A model generated the notes under the pieces. It was not told the origin of the DNA, did no database searches, and saw only the letters and a program-made list of their open reading frames with translations. From JAMXLO01 sp964427005 (lineage in GTDB: Bacteria; Pseudomonadota; Alphaproteobacteria; Acetobacterales; Acetobacteraceae): a stretch of DNA of 64,000 bases. Below are positions 42,602-51,566 of the stretch, piece after piece. The stretch covers positions 1-64,000 of the forward strand of contig CAYRTL010000010.1 in NCBI GenBank assembly GCA_964427005.1, written 5' to 3'. The translations under genes and the position numbers were made by a program. Position 1 is the first letter of the stretch, and each line of letters starts with the position of its first letter.

Positions 42602-43892
42602 CGGCACCGACGAGCCCGGTCTTCCGTTGCGTTATGTCCGCCTCCTCGACCTCCAAGGCGCTTTGATACTCGCAGGTCAGGACGTAGTTGCCGATGCGCA
42701 GCAACGTGCCATGTGCCAATGGCGCCGAACCGGACAGCCGCTTATTGTCCAGAAACGTGCCGTTGGTGGAATTCAGATCAGTCACGCTGACCTCATCGCC
42801 ATCGACATCGATCCGGCAGTGCGAGCGTGAGATCTCCGGAGCTTCCAGCAACAATGTGGAAGGCGGCGCACGACCGATAGTCAACGAACCGGGCGGCAGC
42901 GCCACGCGCCGCACCGCAGACTCCGGCTGCAGGATGACCAAATGGTGCCGCGGCTCTGCGACGGACTGCCGAATTGCTTGAGCGGCGCGCAGGTTCAGGG
43001 TCGCTTCGGCTCCCGGTTCGGCTCCTGCTTCGTCCGGCAAGGTTGCAGCAAGCAGCGCAGCGACTTCCGGCAAAGCGGCAGACGCCGCGTCCAGCGCTTG
43101 GTGCACCTCCGCGGCTGCCGCCTCGGACAGAGCGACACGCAGTGACTTGCCGCTCTGGCGCTCCAGCAGACCGAGCGAAATAAGATACGCGATATGATCC
43201 CGCGTAGTCTGGAAGTTCTGCCCAGTGAGGTTCAGCAGGGTTGCCGCCATCTGGTCTGCCAGGATGCCCTGCTCGCCGCCGGCGAACATGGATAGCCCGT
43301 AGCGCAGCTCGATTGCCATGAGCATCAGCGTCCAATGCGACGTCGAGCTCAGATGCCGGATTGCCTCGACTCGCCGGGCACGCGACAGATTGATGGAGTC
43401 GAAAATGCGATCGAGGGCGGCGCGCCACGGTTCCTGCCAGCGGCTCAGTGCCTGGAGGATGATGCCACGCTGCTCGGCATCTAACTTGCGAGGCATCGCG
43501 CCGCGCAGTGCGGGATTGAGTACCGATGCGCTGGTGCAGAGTTCCTTCGCCAAAGCCAGCAGATGACGATCGAACAGTTCTAGCAGCGCTGGTGTGGGGA
43601 CTATGACCGAGCGCGCCGATAGCGGCGCGTCGGCTGGATCCACAGCGCAAAGCTGGAGATCCCGGATTTCCAGTATGCGTTCCTTGACCGTCGAATCGTC
43701 GAGCAGGAACACTTGCTTGACGAGGCCGTAGAGCTCGCCGACAGCGGCACCCTCGCGGCCCTTCGTGCAGAGATGCGTGACGATATGCCACTGCGCCCGC
43801 CGAAACAGGCTAGGGAAGTGAGCGTGCCAAATCGTCTGGTAGGCTGACAGGAACCGAACGACTTCGCGCTCTGGTTGCACCGGCCCCTCCAC
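42564..43892 (-). CDS. FHA-domain protein with an N-terminal helix-turn-helix-like region
   Basis: A 442-residue protein. The C-terminal FHA phosphothreonine-binding domain is clear (LTIGRAPPSTLLLEAPEISR, SHCRIDVDGDEVSVTDLNS, TNGTFLDNKRL). The N-terminal 280 residues look like two winged-helix units: RRAQWHIVTHLCTKGREGAA with LDDSTVKERILEIRDLQLC, and ILADQMAATLLNLTGQNF with HIAYLISLGLLERQSGKSL. A transcription regulator controlled by Ser/Thr phosphorylation, or a phospho-dependent scaffold, is possible. No kinase gene is adjacent. The upstream part is not a family I recognise. Confidence 0.75.
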   Translation of the reverse strand: MEGPVQPEREVVRFLSAYQTIWHAHFPSLFRRAQWHIVTHLCTKGREGAAVGELYGLVKQVFLLDDSTVKERILEIRDLQLCAVDPADAPLSARSVIVPTPALLELFDRHLLALAKELCTSASVLNPALRGAMPRKLDAEQRGIILQALSRWQEPWRAALDRIFDSINLSRARRVEAIRHLSSTSHWTLMLMAIELRYGLSMFAGGEQGILADQMAATLLNLTGQNFQTTRDHIAYLISLGLLERQSGKSLRVALSEAAAAEVHQALDAASAALPEVAALLAATLPDEAGAEPGAEATLNLRAAQAIRQSVAEPRHHLVILQPESAVRRVALPPGSLTIGRAPPSTLLLEAPEISRSHCRIDVDGDEVSVTDLNSTNGTFLDNKRLSGSAPLAHGTLLRIGNYVLTCEYQSALEVEEADITQRKTGLVGAVTVLRPRRGRSA

Positions 43893-43986
43893 GGAACTCC
43901 CCAGGTTTCCTGGAAGTTAGACTACTAGGTTAACGAAGGCAAAATCTGTGAAGTGCGTCAAAGCTTTATGATTTTTCGCTTCAGTA

Positions 43987-44781
43987 TCAACGCTTCACCA
44001 CCAGCCCCTGCCCCGTAGGCAATTCCAGCACCGCGAGCCCGCGTTCCTGCATGAAGGCGTCCGCGGCTGCCTTTTGGTCCCGGTAGCCGGTCCAGCCATA
44101 ATCGTCGAATACGATCATCCCACCGGGGCTGACCCGATCGAACAGAACCTCCAACGCACCGAATTCAGCCGGCGCGTTGTTCATGTCCAGATGCAGGAAG
44201 GCAATTCGGTCGGGTGCGATGTCGGCAAGCACGCCGGGGACCTTCCCTTGGGTGACCACAGCATTGGGCCACCCGGCAAATCGCCTCCGCACCTGATCGA
44301 ACAGCCCAGGCGCGTGTCCCGGCAGGCGTTTTCCCTCACCGTCTCCCCCGGTAGGATCAAACAAGTCGTAGAGATAGCAGCGGCGGCCGGGCAGACCCGC
44401 CAGATATCGAAGAACGACCGCCATCGAGTAGCCCTGATAGCTGCCGCATTCGATATAATCGCCCGGCACAGCCAAACAGTTCTCCGCCGCCCAGCACAAT
44501 GTATGCGTGCGCCAGACAATGGACAGCTCGGTGGTCGACGGATGTTCCTCCCTCACGGCCGCGACAAAGCGCGGTTCGGTCAGGAATCCGCGGGTATGGC
44601 CGAAGGTGATGAGATTGTCGGCGATGAACCAAGCGCCTCGCGGATCACCAACGCCGGGTGCAGCCGCGACCAGTGCGCGCAACAGCCTCGTTGCCTCGGC
44701 ATCACCCTCCAACCCCCAGAACAGACTTGGCACATGCAGCCCTGGAGAGGCCATTTCGTCGGACATCGGATGACTCGGCAA
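43987..44781 (-). CDS. TylF/MycF-like SAM-dependent methyltransferase
   Basis: A 264-residue class I methyltransferase of the TylF/MycF group. The SAM-binding glycine loop is GDYIECGSYQGYSMAVVLRY; later FLHLDMNNAPAEFGALEVLF and GGMIVFDDYGWTGYRDQK supply the metal-binding Asp pair. Such enzymes O-methylate sugars or glycolipids. ATG at 44781 and 44766 are both possible starts. It diverges from the monooxygenase at 44902. Confidence 0.83.
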   Translation of the reverse strand: MPSHPMSDEMASPGLHVPSLFWGLEGDAEATRLLRALVAAAPGVGDPRGAWFIADNLITFGHTRGFLTEPRFVAAVREEHPSTTELSIVWRTHTLCWAAENCLAVPGDYIECGSYQGYSMAVVLRYLAGLPGRRCYLYDLFDPTGGDGEGKRLPGHAPGLFDQVRRRFAGWPNAVVTQGKVPGVLADIAPDRIAFLHLDMNNAPAEFGALEVLFDRVSPGGMIVFDDYGWTGYRDQKAAADAFMQERGLAVLELPTGQGLVVKR

Positions 44782-44901
44782 TGGGTGAGCCCTACCCTAG
44801 GGCTTCAACCGTGAACAAGCCCTCAACAGGAGCAACGCCCGTGTCTGGCAGGGCCAGGTGGAGAATGCTACTGTCCAGTAGGATTTCAGGAGCAAGAGTA
44901 G

Positions 44902-46515
44902 ATGACCGCCCCGGACGCTATCCTGGATTACGACGCTATCATCATTGGTGCAGGAATCTCCGGAATGTACCAGCTCTACCGCCTTCGCGAGCTGGGAATG
45001 CGCGTCCGCGTCTTCGAGACAGGCACCGGCGTGGGCGGCACCTGGTATTGGAACCGCTATCCGGGGGCGCGCTTCGATTCCGAAAGCTACTCCTACAGTT
45101 ACTCGTTCTCCCAGGAGCTGCTGGCTGAATGGAACTGGTCCGAACACTTCGCTGGCCAGCCGGAGACGCTGCGTTATCTGAATTACGTGGCTGACAAATT
45201 CGACCTGCGTCGCGACATCCAGTTTTGCAGCCGGGTTACCGCCGCACACTGGCAGGAGGCGACGCGGTCCTGGGACGTGACGCTGGAAGACGGCACGCGG
45301 CACACATCGCGTTTCTTGATCACCGCGGTGGGTCCGCTGTCGGCGCCGACGATGCCCCGCATCGAAGGTGTGGAGACCTTCCAGGGACAGTCGTTTCACA
45401 CCGCGCGCTGGCCCAAGGAACAGGTACGCTTCGACGGCAAGCGGGTCGCCGTCATTGGCACCGGTGCCACCGGCGTGCAGACCATCCAGGAGGTCGCGAA
45501 AACCGCCGGGCACCTGACTGTGTTCCAGCGAACCCCGAACTGGTGCGCCCCATTGCACAACGGCCCGATCCCGCCGGACGAGATGGCGAGGATCAAGGCC
45601 GATTATCCGGAGATGTTCAAGCGCTGTCAGGAGACATTCCTGTGCTTCCTGCACACGCCGGACCGGCGCAAGACATTCGAGGTCTCGGAAGAGGAGCGAG
45701 AGGCGTTCTGGGAGAAGCTGTACTCCGAAAAGGGTTTCGGCATCTGGCTCGGCAATTTCCGCGACATCCTGACGGACCGGCGGGCAAATGCGGCGATCTC
45801 CGACTTCGTCGCGCGGAAAATCCGACAACGGGTGAAGGACCCCAACGTGGCGGAGAAGCTGATCCCGAAGAACCACGGTTTCGGTACCCGGCGTGTGCCG
45901 CTCGAAACGCGGTACTACGAGGTATACAACCAACCCAACGTGGAACTGGTGGACATCAAGGAAACGGCGATCGAACGGATCACGCCAACCGGCCTCCGTA
46001 CGACTGACCGCGAGTTCGAGTTCGACATCATCATCTACGCGACAGGATTCGACGCCATCACCGGCAGCTTCGATCGTATCGACATTCGTGGTATTGATGG
46101 TCTTCGGCTGAAGGATAAATGGAGGGGCGGTCCGCAGACCTATCTCGGGGTGCTGGTGGAAAGCTTTCCCAACATGATGATGCTGATGGGGCCGCATACC
46201 GCACTCGGCAACATTCCGCGCAGCATCGAATACAACGTGGACTGGGTGACGGGACTGTTACGGTTCGCGCGCGATCGCGGGCTGACCCGCGTGAAGGCGA
46301 CCGAGGCAGGCGTGCGGGACTGGACCGACCACGTGAAGTCGCTGGGCGAGGGACTGCTGTCGAACGAGGTTGATTCCTGGATGACGGGAATCAACCGCAA
46401 CGTGGAAGGGAAGGACACGCGGATCATCGCGCGCTATAGCGGCAGCGCGCCGGCGTATCGCGAGCGGTGCGATGCAGTAGCGGCGGGCGACTATCGGGAA
46501 CTGGAATTGGCCTAA
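44902..46515 (+). CDS. Baeyer-Villiger-type flavin monooxygenase
   Basis: A 537-residue FAD/NADPH enzyme. The FAD Rossmann motif GAGISG is at residues 16-21, the BVMO fingerprint FQGQSFHTARWP at 160-171 and the NADPH motif GTGATG about twenty residues later, with the family stretch GTWYWNRYPGARFDSES. It would insert oxygen next to a ketone, giving esters or lactones, as cyclohexanone or phenylacetone monooxygenases do. The two LLM oxidoreductase genes directly downstream on the same strand may act on related compounds. Confidence 0.92.
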   Translation: MTAPDAILDYDAIIIGAGISGMYQLYRLRELGMRVRVFETGTGVGGTWYWNRYPGARFDSESYSYSYSFSQELLAEWNWSEHFAGQPETLRYLNYVADKFDLRRDIQFCSRVTAAHWQEATRSWDVTLEDGTRHTSRFLITAVGPLSAPTMPRIEGVETFQGQSFHTARWPKEQVRFDGKRVAVIGTGATGVQTIQEVAKTAGHLTVFQRTPNWCAPLHNGPIPPDEMARIKADYPEMFKRCQETFLCFLHTPDRRKTFEVSEEEREAFWEKLYSEKGFGIWLGNFRDILTDRRANAAISDFVARKIRQRVKDPNVAEKLIPKNHGFGTRRVPLETRYYEVYNQPNVELVDIKETAIERITPTGLRTTDREFEFDIIIYATGFDAITGSFDRIDIRGIDGLRLKDKWRGGPQTYLGVLVESFPNMMMLMGPHTALGNIPRSIEYNVDWVTGLLRFARDRGLTRVKATEAGVRDWTDHVKSLGEGLLSNEVDSWMTGINRNVEGKDTRIIARYSGSAPAYRERCDAVAAGDYRELELA

Positions 46516-46611
46516 GACCACGCATCGGTCGCTTCGGGTTGGGTTTACTCGCAGAGTCCCGGCCAATCGCGTAGGCTTCTAGCCAGGACAAACCCGGAAG
46601 GAGCTCGCCTC

Positions 46612-47457
46612 ATGCATTTCGGCGCATCGATGTTCTTCACCGACTACTCCATGACATCCATCGAGTTGGCCCAGGCCCTCGAAGCCCGCGGGTTCGAATC
46701 AGTCTGGGCGCCGGAGCACTCGCACATCCCCACCTCGCGCCGCTCGCCCTTCCCCGGCGGAGGCGATCTGCCAAAGCAGTACTACGATGTGATGGACCCC
46801 TTCGTGACGCTCACCGCAGCGGCGATGGCCACCAAACAACTGAAGATCGGCACCGGCGTCTGCCTGGTGAACCAGCGCGATCCGATCCAGACGGCCAAGC
46901 TGGTCGCGTCCATCGATCAGGTGTCTGGTGGACGCTTCCTGTTCGGCATCGGCGTTGGCTGGAACGCAGAGGAGATGGAAGACCATGGAACTGTATTCGC
47001 AACGCGCGCCAAGCTGGTGCGCGAGCGCGTCGAGGCGATGAAGGAGATCTGGACCAAGTCCAAAGCCGAATACCACGGCGAGTTCGTCAATTTCCCCGAG
47101 ATGATGACCTGGCCCAAGCCCGTGCAAAAGCCGCACCCGCCTGTCATCGTCGGCGGTGCCTTCCCACAGGCAGCGCGGCGCGCCGTGCGCTATGGCAATG
47201 GCTGGATTCCGCTCGCGGGCCGCGGTGACATCGTGGGCGCCATCGGGAAGTTCCGCGACATGCTGAAGGAGGCAGGACGCGACGAGGCATCTTGCCCGAT
47301 CACGCTGTTCGGTTGTGCTGATGACGCCGACGCGCTGAAGCGCTATCGCGACGCAGGCGTTCAGCGCGCCTGCGTCAGTCTGCCCGCGGCCAAGGCCGAT
47401 ACCGTGCTGCCGATACTCGACAAGTGGGCAGGCCTCATCCGGCAAGTGAATGGCTGA
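46612..47457 (+). CDS. LLM-class flavin/F420-dependent oxidoreductase, tandem copy 1
   Basis: A 281-residue luciferase-fold protein (MHFGASMFFTDYSMTSIELA at its start) of the LLM group resembling TIGR03619-type F420-dependent enzymes. Residues around GRFLFGIGVGWNAEEMEDHG and PVIVGGAFPQAARRA are hallmarks. Its middle is nearly identical in DNA to the next gene. Start and end have diverged, including a two-residue length difference near WIPLAGRGD. The ribosome site AAGGAG is close to the ATG. Confidence 0.88.
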   Translation: MHFGASMFFTDYSMTSIELAQALEARGFESVWAPEHSHIPTSRRSPFPGGGDLPKQYYDVMDPFVTLTAAAMATKQLKIGTGVCLVNQRDPIQTAKLVASIDQVSGGRFLFGIGVGWNAEEMEDHGTVFATRAKLVRERVEAMKEIWTKSKAEYHGEFVNFPEMMTWPKPVQKPHPPVIVGGAFPQAARRAVRYGNGWIPLAGRGDIVGAIGKFRDMLKEAGRDEASCPITLFGCADDADALKRYRDAGVQRACVSLPAAKADTVLPILDKWAGLIRQVNG

Positions 47458-48046
47458 GCAATCGAAAACAACAAAGGGAAACGATGATGCATTTCGGCGC
47501 GTCGATGTTCTTCACCGATTACTCGATGACCTCGGCTGAACTCGCGGTCGAGCTCGAAGCGCGAGGTTTCGAATCGGTCTGGGCGGCAGAGCATTCGCAC
47601 ATCCCGACCTCGCGGCGCTCCCCGTGGGGTGGCGGCGGAGAACTGCCGAAACAGTACTACGACGTGATGGACCCCTTCGTGACGCTCACCGCAGCGGCGA
47701 TGGCCACCAAAAAACTGAAGATCGGCACCGGCGTCTGCCTGGTGAACCAGCGCGATCCGATCCAGACGGCCAAGCTGGTCGCGTCCATCGATCAGGTGTC
47801 TGGTGGACGCTTCCTGTTCGGCATCGGCGTTGGCTGGAACGCAGAGGAGATGGAAGACCATGGAACTGTATTCGCAACGCGCGCCAAGCTGGTGCGCGAG
47901 CGCGTCGAGGCGATGAAGGAGATCTGGACCAAGTCCAAAGCCGAATACCACGGCGAGTTCGTCAATTTCCCCGAGATGATGACCTGGCCCAAGCCCGTGC
48001 AAAAGCCGCACCCGCCTGTCATCGTCGGCGGTGCCTTCCCACAGGC
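46789..48046 (+). repeat. 383-bp direct repeat within the tandem LLM genes
   Basis: Bases 46789-47171 and 47664-48046 are identical except for one base (C at 46837, A at 47712; Gln versus Lys). Outside this tract the two genes differ at many synonymous sites. The sharp borders suggest gene conversion or a recent partial duplication. The span given covers both copies and the unique sequence between them. Confidence 0.93.
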
Positions 48047-48344
48047 GGCACGACGCGCGGTGCGGTACGGCGACGGGTGGATTCCATTGGCTGGGCGGCC
48101 GGACCAGTACGGGGACGTCTTCGAGTTCGTGCCGAAGTTCCGGACGATGTTGAAGGAGGCTGGACGTGATGAGGCGTCATGCCCTGTCACGTTATTCAAC
48201 GTGCAGGGCGATATCGATCTGATGAAGCGCTATCGCGACCTTGGCGTAGAGCGCGTCAGCGTCAGCCTGCCGGCAGAGAAGCGCGACACGATCCTGCCGT
48301 TGCTGGATCGCTGGGCGAAGCTGATCCAGCAGGTGAACAGCTAA
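47484..48344 (+). CDS. LLM-class flavin/F420-dependent oxidoreductase, tandem copy 2
   Basis: A 286-residue paralogue of the preceding gene, 26 bases downstream. The open frame begins at 47424, but MMHFGASMFF at 47484 matches the start of copy 1 and has a GGGAAAC sequence ahead. It differs at the ends (AAEHSHIPTSRRSPWGGGGE) and has extra residues RPDQYGDVFEFVPKF where copy 1 has RGDIVGAIGKF. The pair may have different substrates or bind as a heterodimer; no experimental role is known to me. Confidence 0.88.
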   Translation: MMHFGASMFFTDYSMTSAELAVELEARGFESVWAAEHSHIPTSRRSPWGGGGELPKQYYDVMDPFVTLTAAAMATKKLKIGTGVCLVNQRDPIQTAKLVASIDQVSGGRFLFGIGVGWNAEEMEDHGTVFATRAKLVRERVEAMKEIWTKSKAEYHGEFVNFPEMMTWPKPVQKPHPPVIVGGAFPQAARRAVRYGDGWIPLAGRPDQYGDVFEFVPKFRTMLKEAGRDEASCPVTLFNVQGDIDLMKRYRDLGVERVSVSLPAEKRDTILPLLDRWAKLIQQVNS

Positions 48345-48355
48345 ACCATGCTCCG

Positions 48356-48465
48356 TCATCGACGTGGCGGGGGCTTGGCCCCATTGGCGCTAACGTCATG
48401 CCGGGGCTTGGCCCCGGCATCCACGTCTTTATTGCCGGCGGGATGAAAGACGTGGATGGCCTGAC
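48356..48465. repeat. palindromic repeat, family A (second copy, one arm decayed)
   Basis: ACGTCATGCCGGGGCTTGGC and the continuing CCCGGCATCCACGTC match the element at 22368-22456. The right arm (AGACGTGGATGGCCTGACC) is only partly complementary. A further GACGTGGCGGGGGCTTGGCC upstream suggests a nested or doubled element. It lies between convergent genes. Confidence 0.78.
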
Positions 48466-48479
48466 CGAGCCTGTGCACT

Positions 48480-49877
48480 CTATTTGGCCTCGACGGCGAC
48501 CAGCTCGCCGAGGCTGATCGGCTTCAGCGGCGGTCGGATGCGGTAATAGCCCACATCGTCCAGCCCCACCCCACGTGCCTCTGCGATCAGTTCGGCTACC
48601 ATCGGACCGCACAGTCTCCCTTGGCACGGTCCCATTCCTGCACGCAAAAACGCCTTCGCCTGGTTGGGTCCGAGGCACCCCTGCCGCACCACCTCACGCA
48701 CGGCGCCGGCCGTGACTTCCTCGCAGCGACACACCGTCACGTCATCAGCAGGCAGTCGCACCTCGTCGTGCGGCGCATACAGCACGTCGAGAAATCGGCG
48801 GATCGCGAGATGGTCCTGCCGCGCCTGCCAGTCCGCGGACGCGAGCGCATCGCGTCGCCCAACCTCGAGACGGCCGAGCTGCCGCAGCGCCTCCAACGCG
48901 GTGAGCCGCCCCGCATGCTCGGCGGCTCGCGCACCACCAATGCCCGCCGCATCACCTGCGATCAGCACGCGCTCGACCGAACTGCTTCCCCACGCATCGA
49001 GGACGGGTGCAAAGCAGCGCTGCACCGAGTCCCAAAAGAAGTTGCAACCAATGGAGCGCGCCATCTGCTGCGCTGGGATGACACCCTCGTGCAAGGCGAC
49101 CAGGCGCGTTGCCAACCGGTGCTGCTTGCCATCGCTGCGGAATGAAATGCCGCTGACGGCATCGGTGCCCTCGATACGGATGCCAGTGACATGGCGATAG
49201 TGTCGAACGCCGCTACGGCGTAGCCTGGCCAGCATCGTCAGGCCTTTGAGCAGATACCGCCTGCCTTCGCGGCGTGAAACCGCCTCAGTCACATGCCGCA
49301 GCGCACGCCATTCGTTTGCGTGCGAGGTGGTGTCAAGCAAGGCCGCTGGGCGTACACCTGCCGCGAGGCATTGCTGCACGAGCAGATACAGCAGGGGCCC
49401 CGATCCCGCGACAACGAACGGCTCGACAGGGACCACGCCGGATGACTTGAGCAGTATCTGCAAGCCGCCTGCTGTCATTACGCCTGGCAGCGTCCAGCCA
49501 GGCACCGGCACCGGCCGTTCCATCGCGCCTGTGGCGAGGATCACCGCATGCGCTTGGACTGCGTGCGAGTGGCTACCTTCGCTGAACCAGATCTCGCGCT
49601 GCGGCGTCACCTGCCAGACCAGCGAGCCAGGTCGGTAACTTGCGCCGCTGGCACGAAAGCGCGAAACCAGCGTCTCACCGTAGCGATAGTCATCGCCAAG
49701 CGCTGCAAGCAGCGACCGGTTCTCCGCCGTTCGCTCGATGCCGCGATATATCTGACCGCCAGGTGCTGGCTGCTCATCCAACATCAGCACGCGTACATCC
49801 TGTTCCGCGAGCAAAGTCGCGGCGGCGAGGCCAGCAGGACCAGCGCCAATGACAACGACCTCCCAAATGTCGCTCAC
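48480..49877 (-). CDS. FAD/NAD-linked subunit of an HcnABC/opine-oxidase-type dehydrogenase
   Basis: A 465-residue flavoprotein. It begins VVVIGAGPAGLAAATLLAEQ (FAD), has VILATGAMERPVPVPGWTLP and a second dinucleotide motif (VVAGSGPLLYLLVQQ). The C-terminus carries the Cys-rich CRCEEVT...GMGPCQGRLCGP region of HcnB/OoxA-like subunits. GTG at 49877 overlaps the ferredoxin-like gene stop (GTGA) and is preferred over the frame reaching 49988. Relatives oxidise hydroxyproline, opines, sarcosine or glycine; the substrate here is open. Confidence 0.88.
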   Translation of the reverse strand: MSDIWEVVVIGAGPAGLAAATLLAEQDVRVLMLDEQPAPGGQIYRGIERTAENRSLLAALGDDYRYGETLVSRFRASGASYRPGSLVWQVTPQREIWFSEGSHSHAVQAHAVILATGAMERPVPVPGWTLPGVMTAGGLQILLKSSGVVPVEPFVVAGSGPLLYLLVQQCLAAGVRPAALLDTTSHANEWRALRHVTEAVSRREGRRYLLKGLTMLARLRRSGVRHYRHVTGIRIEGTDAVSGISFRSDGKQHRLATRLVALHEGVIPAQQMARSIGCNFFWDSVQRCFAPVLDAWGSSSVERVLIAGDAAGIGGARAAEHAGRLTALEALRQLGRLEVGRRDALASADWQARQDHLAIRRFLDVLYAPHDEVRLPADDVTVCRCEEVTAGAVREVVRQGCLGPNQAKAFLRAGMGPCQGRLCGPMVAELIAEARGVGLDDVGYYRIRPPLKPISLGELVAVEAK

Positions 49878-50164
49878 AGCACGCCTCGTGCGCCGCGCTG
49901 GTGCCGTACCTGCATCCCGGCAACGACAGGCGTCAAGCAGGCTTGGCGATTGCCAACGCCGTCGATCTCCATCAGGCAATCGAAGCACACGCCCATCATG
50001 CAGTACGGTGCACGTAATGCACCCGAAACCGGTGTAGTTCGCAGGCTGGTCTCTCCGGCCGCAAGCAATGCAGCAGCGACGGAGTCTCCGGGCCGTGCGA
50101 TAATTTCTCGGCCCTCATAGCTGAAGCGGATTTCGCCCGCCGCGGTCTCAAGCCGCCGGAACAT
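49874..50164 (-). CDS. [2Fe-2S] small subunit of the HcnABC/opine-oxidase-type dehydrogenase
   Basis: A 96-residue ferredoxin-like protein. Cluster ligands lie in APYCMMGVCFDCLMEIDG and NRQAC (C-x4-C-x2-C-x11-C), as in HcnA, OoxA-associated and sarcosine oxidase alpha N-terminal domains. The ATG at 50164 overlaps the end of the DadA-like gene by 17 bases and the downstream flavoprotein gene by four. The frame beyond 50164 is antisense noise. Confidence 0.88.
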   Translation of the reverse strand: MFRRLETAAGEIRFSYEGREIIARPGDSVAAALLAAGETSLRTTPVSGALRAPYCMMGVCFDCLMEIDGVGNRQACLTPVVAGMQVRHQRGARGVL

Positions 50165-51251
50165 CGAACCGGCTCGAAGCAAATGGCGCAAAGCGCTCTG
50201 GCAATTCGCCCGATAAGATAGCGGGCGCCAGTGCGAGCGCATGCGCGCCGGCAAGCGTGACGCCGCTGTGGCAAGTCGCCGAAAAAGCACCGGGAAACTT
50301 GACCGACTGCTCGTATATCGGAAAACCATCCGGCGACATCACACGCAAGGCCGCCCATACGCGGACGATTGAGGCATCCTTCAATGCGGGGAAAACGGCG
50401 AGATTACGCTGCGCAATACCCTGCAACACCGGTACCCCCACTGAAATATCGAACCCCGCATCCTCCTGCGAATCGCCAAGCATCACCGAGCCTTCTACCG
50501 TCTGGCGCAACGTGTGACAGGTGTAGTCGAGGAAGGGACGCAGCCGCTCGGTGACGATGATCTGGCCGCGCACCGGCTTGACGGGCATGGTGAGGCCGAC
50601 CATTGGCGCAAGTTCGCGGCTGCCCAGCCCCGCAGCGATCACCAGCTTCGCCGCCGTGAAGCGTTCGGCACCAACGCGCACCACGAAGCTGTTCGGCGTG
50701 GCGTCGATGGCATCGACGGTGCGCCCGGGCAGATATGCGCCGCCAAGTTGCAACAGCGCTGCATGCAGGGCGCGCAGCAAGTTTAGCGGATGCGCTTCAC
50801 CATCTATCGGACAGAAAGACGCTCCAACCACCGGATCGCCCAGACCAGGTACCATCGCTTGCACCTCGGCGCGATCGATAATCCGTGTGCCGATATCGCC
50901 GCTCTCATTATGCATGCGGTGCAGCAGCGCCGCGCGGTCCTCCAACTCCTGATCGCTCAGGCAGAAGACTAGACCGCCGCGTTGGCGCAGCGCCACATCA
51001 ACCCCGGTGGCCCCGGCAAGCGCACCTGCAAGTTCCGGCCAGAGTTCGGCGGAGGTGCGGGTCCAATGGGCGTAGGCCGGCATGCCGGCACCCTTGCTCT
51101 GAACCCACACCAGCCCGAAGTTGCCGCGTGCCGCGCGAAACGCGACGTCGCCCTGATCGATCAGCGCGACCGACGCGCCCTTTGCTGCGGCACCCCAGGC
51201 AATGGCACCGCCCACCAGCCCGCCACCAATGACAACGAGATCGTAGGCCAT
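50148..51251 (-). CDS. DadA-like FAD oxidoreductase subunit
   Basis: A 367-residue D-amino-acid-dehydrogenase-like flavoprotein, the catalytic (HcnC/OoxB-type) subunit of the three-gene set. FAD motif VVIGGGLVGGAIAWGAAAKG opens the protein; later PVRGQIIVTERLRP and FSATCHSGVTLAGAHALALA follow the DAO family pattern. First gene of the operon with order catalytic, ferredoxin, FAD/NAD subunit. It would oxidise a secondary or primary amine such as a proline derivative. Confidence 0.9.
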   Translation of the reverse strand: MAYDLVVIGGGLVGGAIAWGAAAKGASVALIDQGDVAFRAARGNFGLVWVQSKGAGMPAYAHWTRTSAELWPELAGALAGATGVDVALRQRGGLVFCLSDQELEDRAALLHRMHNESGDIGTRIIDRAEVQAMVPGLGDPVVGASFCPIDGEAHPLNLLRALHAALLQLGGAYLPGRTVDAIDATPNSFVVRVGAERFTAAKLVIAAGLGSRELAPMVGLTMPVKPVRGQIIVTERLRPFLDYTCHTLRQTVEGSVMLGDSQEDAGFDISVGVPVLQGIAQRNLAVFPALKDASIVRVWAALRVMSPDGFPIYEQSVKFPGAFSATCHSGVTLAGAHALALAPAILSGELPERFAPFASSRFDVPAA

Positions 51252-51335
51252 CTATAAAGACTCGCATCAGGCACCTGCCGTGGTCAAACTTGGCCAACCG
51301 CGCGTAAGCTGACGCTCGACAACAGGAAGCGGATC

Positions 51336-51560
51336 ATGTCGGAAACTGTGGATTCCTTGCTGGCCGACTTGCTCGCCTGGCTCGCCCGTGGCGCACAGCC
51401 TTATGCCGATGTGATGGATGCCTGGCGCACTTCCTGCCCGCGTCTGCCGGTGTGGGAGGACGCCATCGAGCGTGGCTTTGTGGAACATGCGCGAGTGGAC
51501 GGGCGCGCCATCGTCCGCATCACACCGGCAGGCCGCGAGTTCCTGCTAGACCGCGACTGA
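51336..51560 (+). CDS. small hypothetical protein (74 aa)
   Basis: A 74-residue protein MSETVDSLLADLLAWLARGA..., ending in VDGRAIVRITPAGREFLLDR, which resembles the wing and last helix of a winged-helix domain. DNA or protein binding is possible but not shown. It lies between the dehydrogenase operon and flgH and faces the latter tail to tail, six bases apart. I do not recognise a named family. Confidence 0.65.
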   Translation: MSETVDSLLADLLAWLARGAQPYADVMDAWRTSCPRLPVWEDAIERGFVEHARVDGRAIVRITPAGREFLLDRD

Positions 51561-51566
51561 CCCGGC

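Noticed and set aside
42155..42607. 150-codon minus-strand ORF after the FHA gene
   Set aside because: It crosses the strong terminator and shows no recognisable motif.
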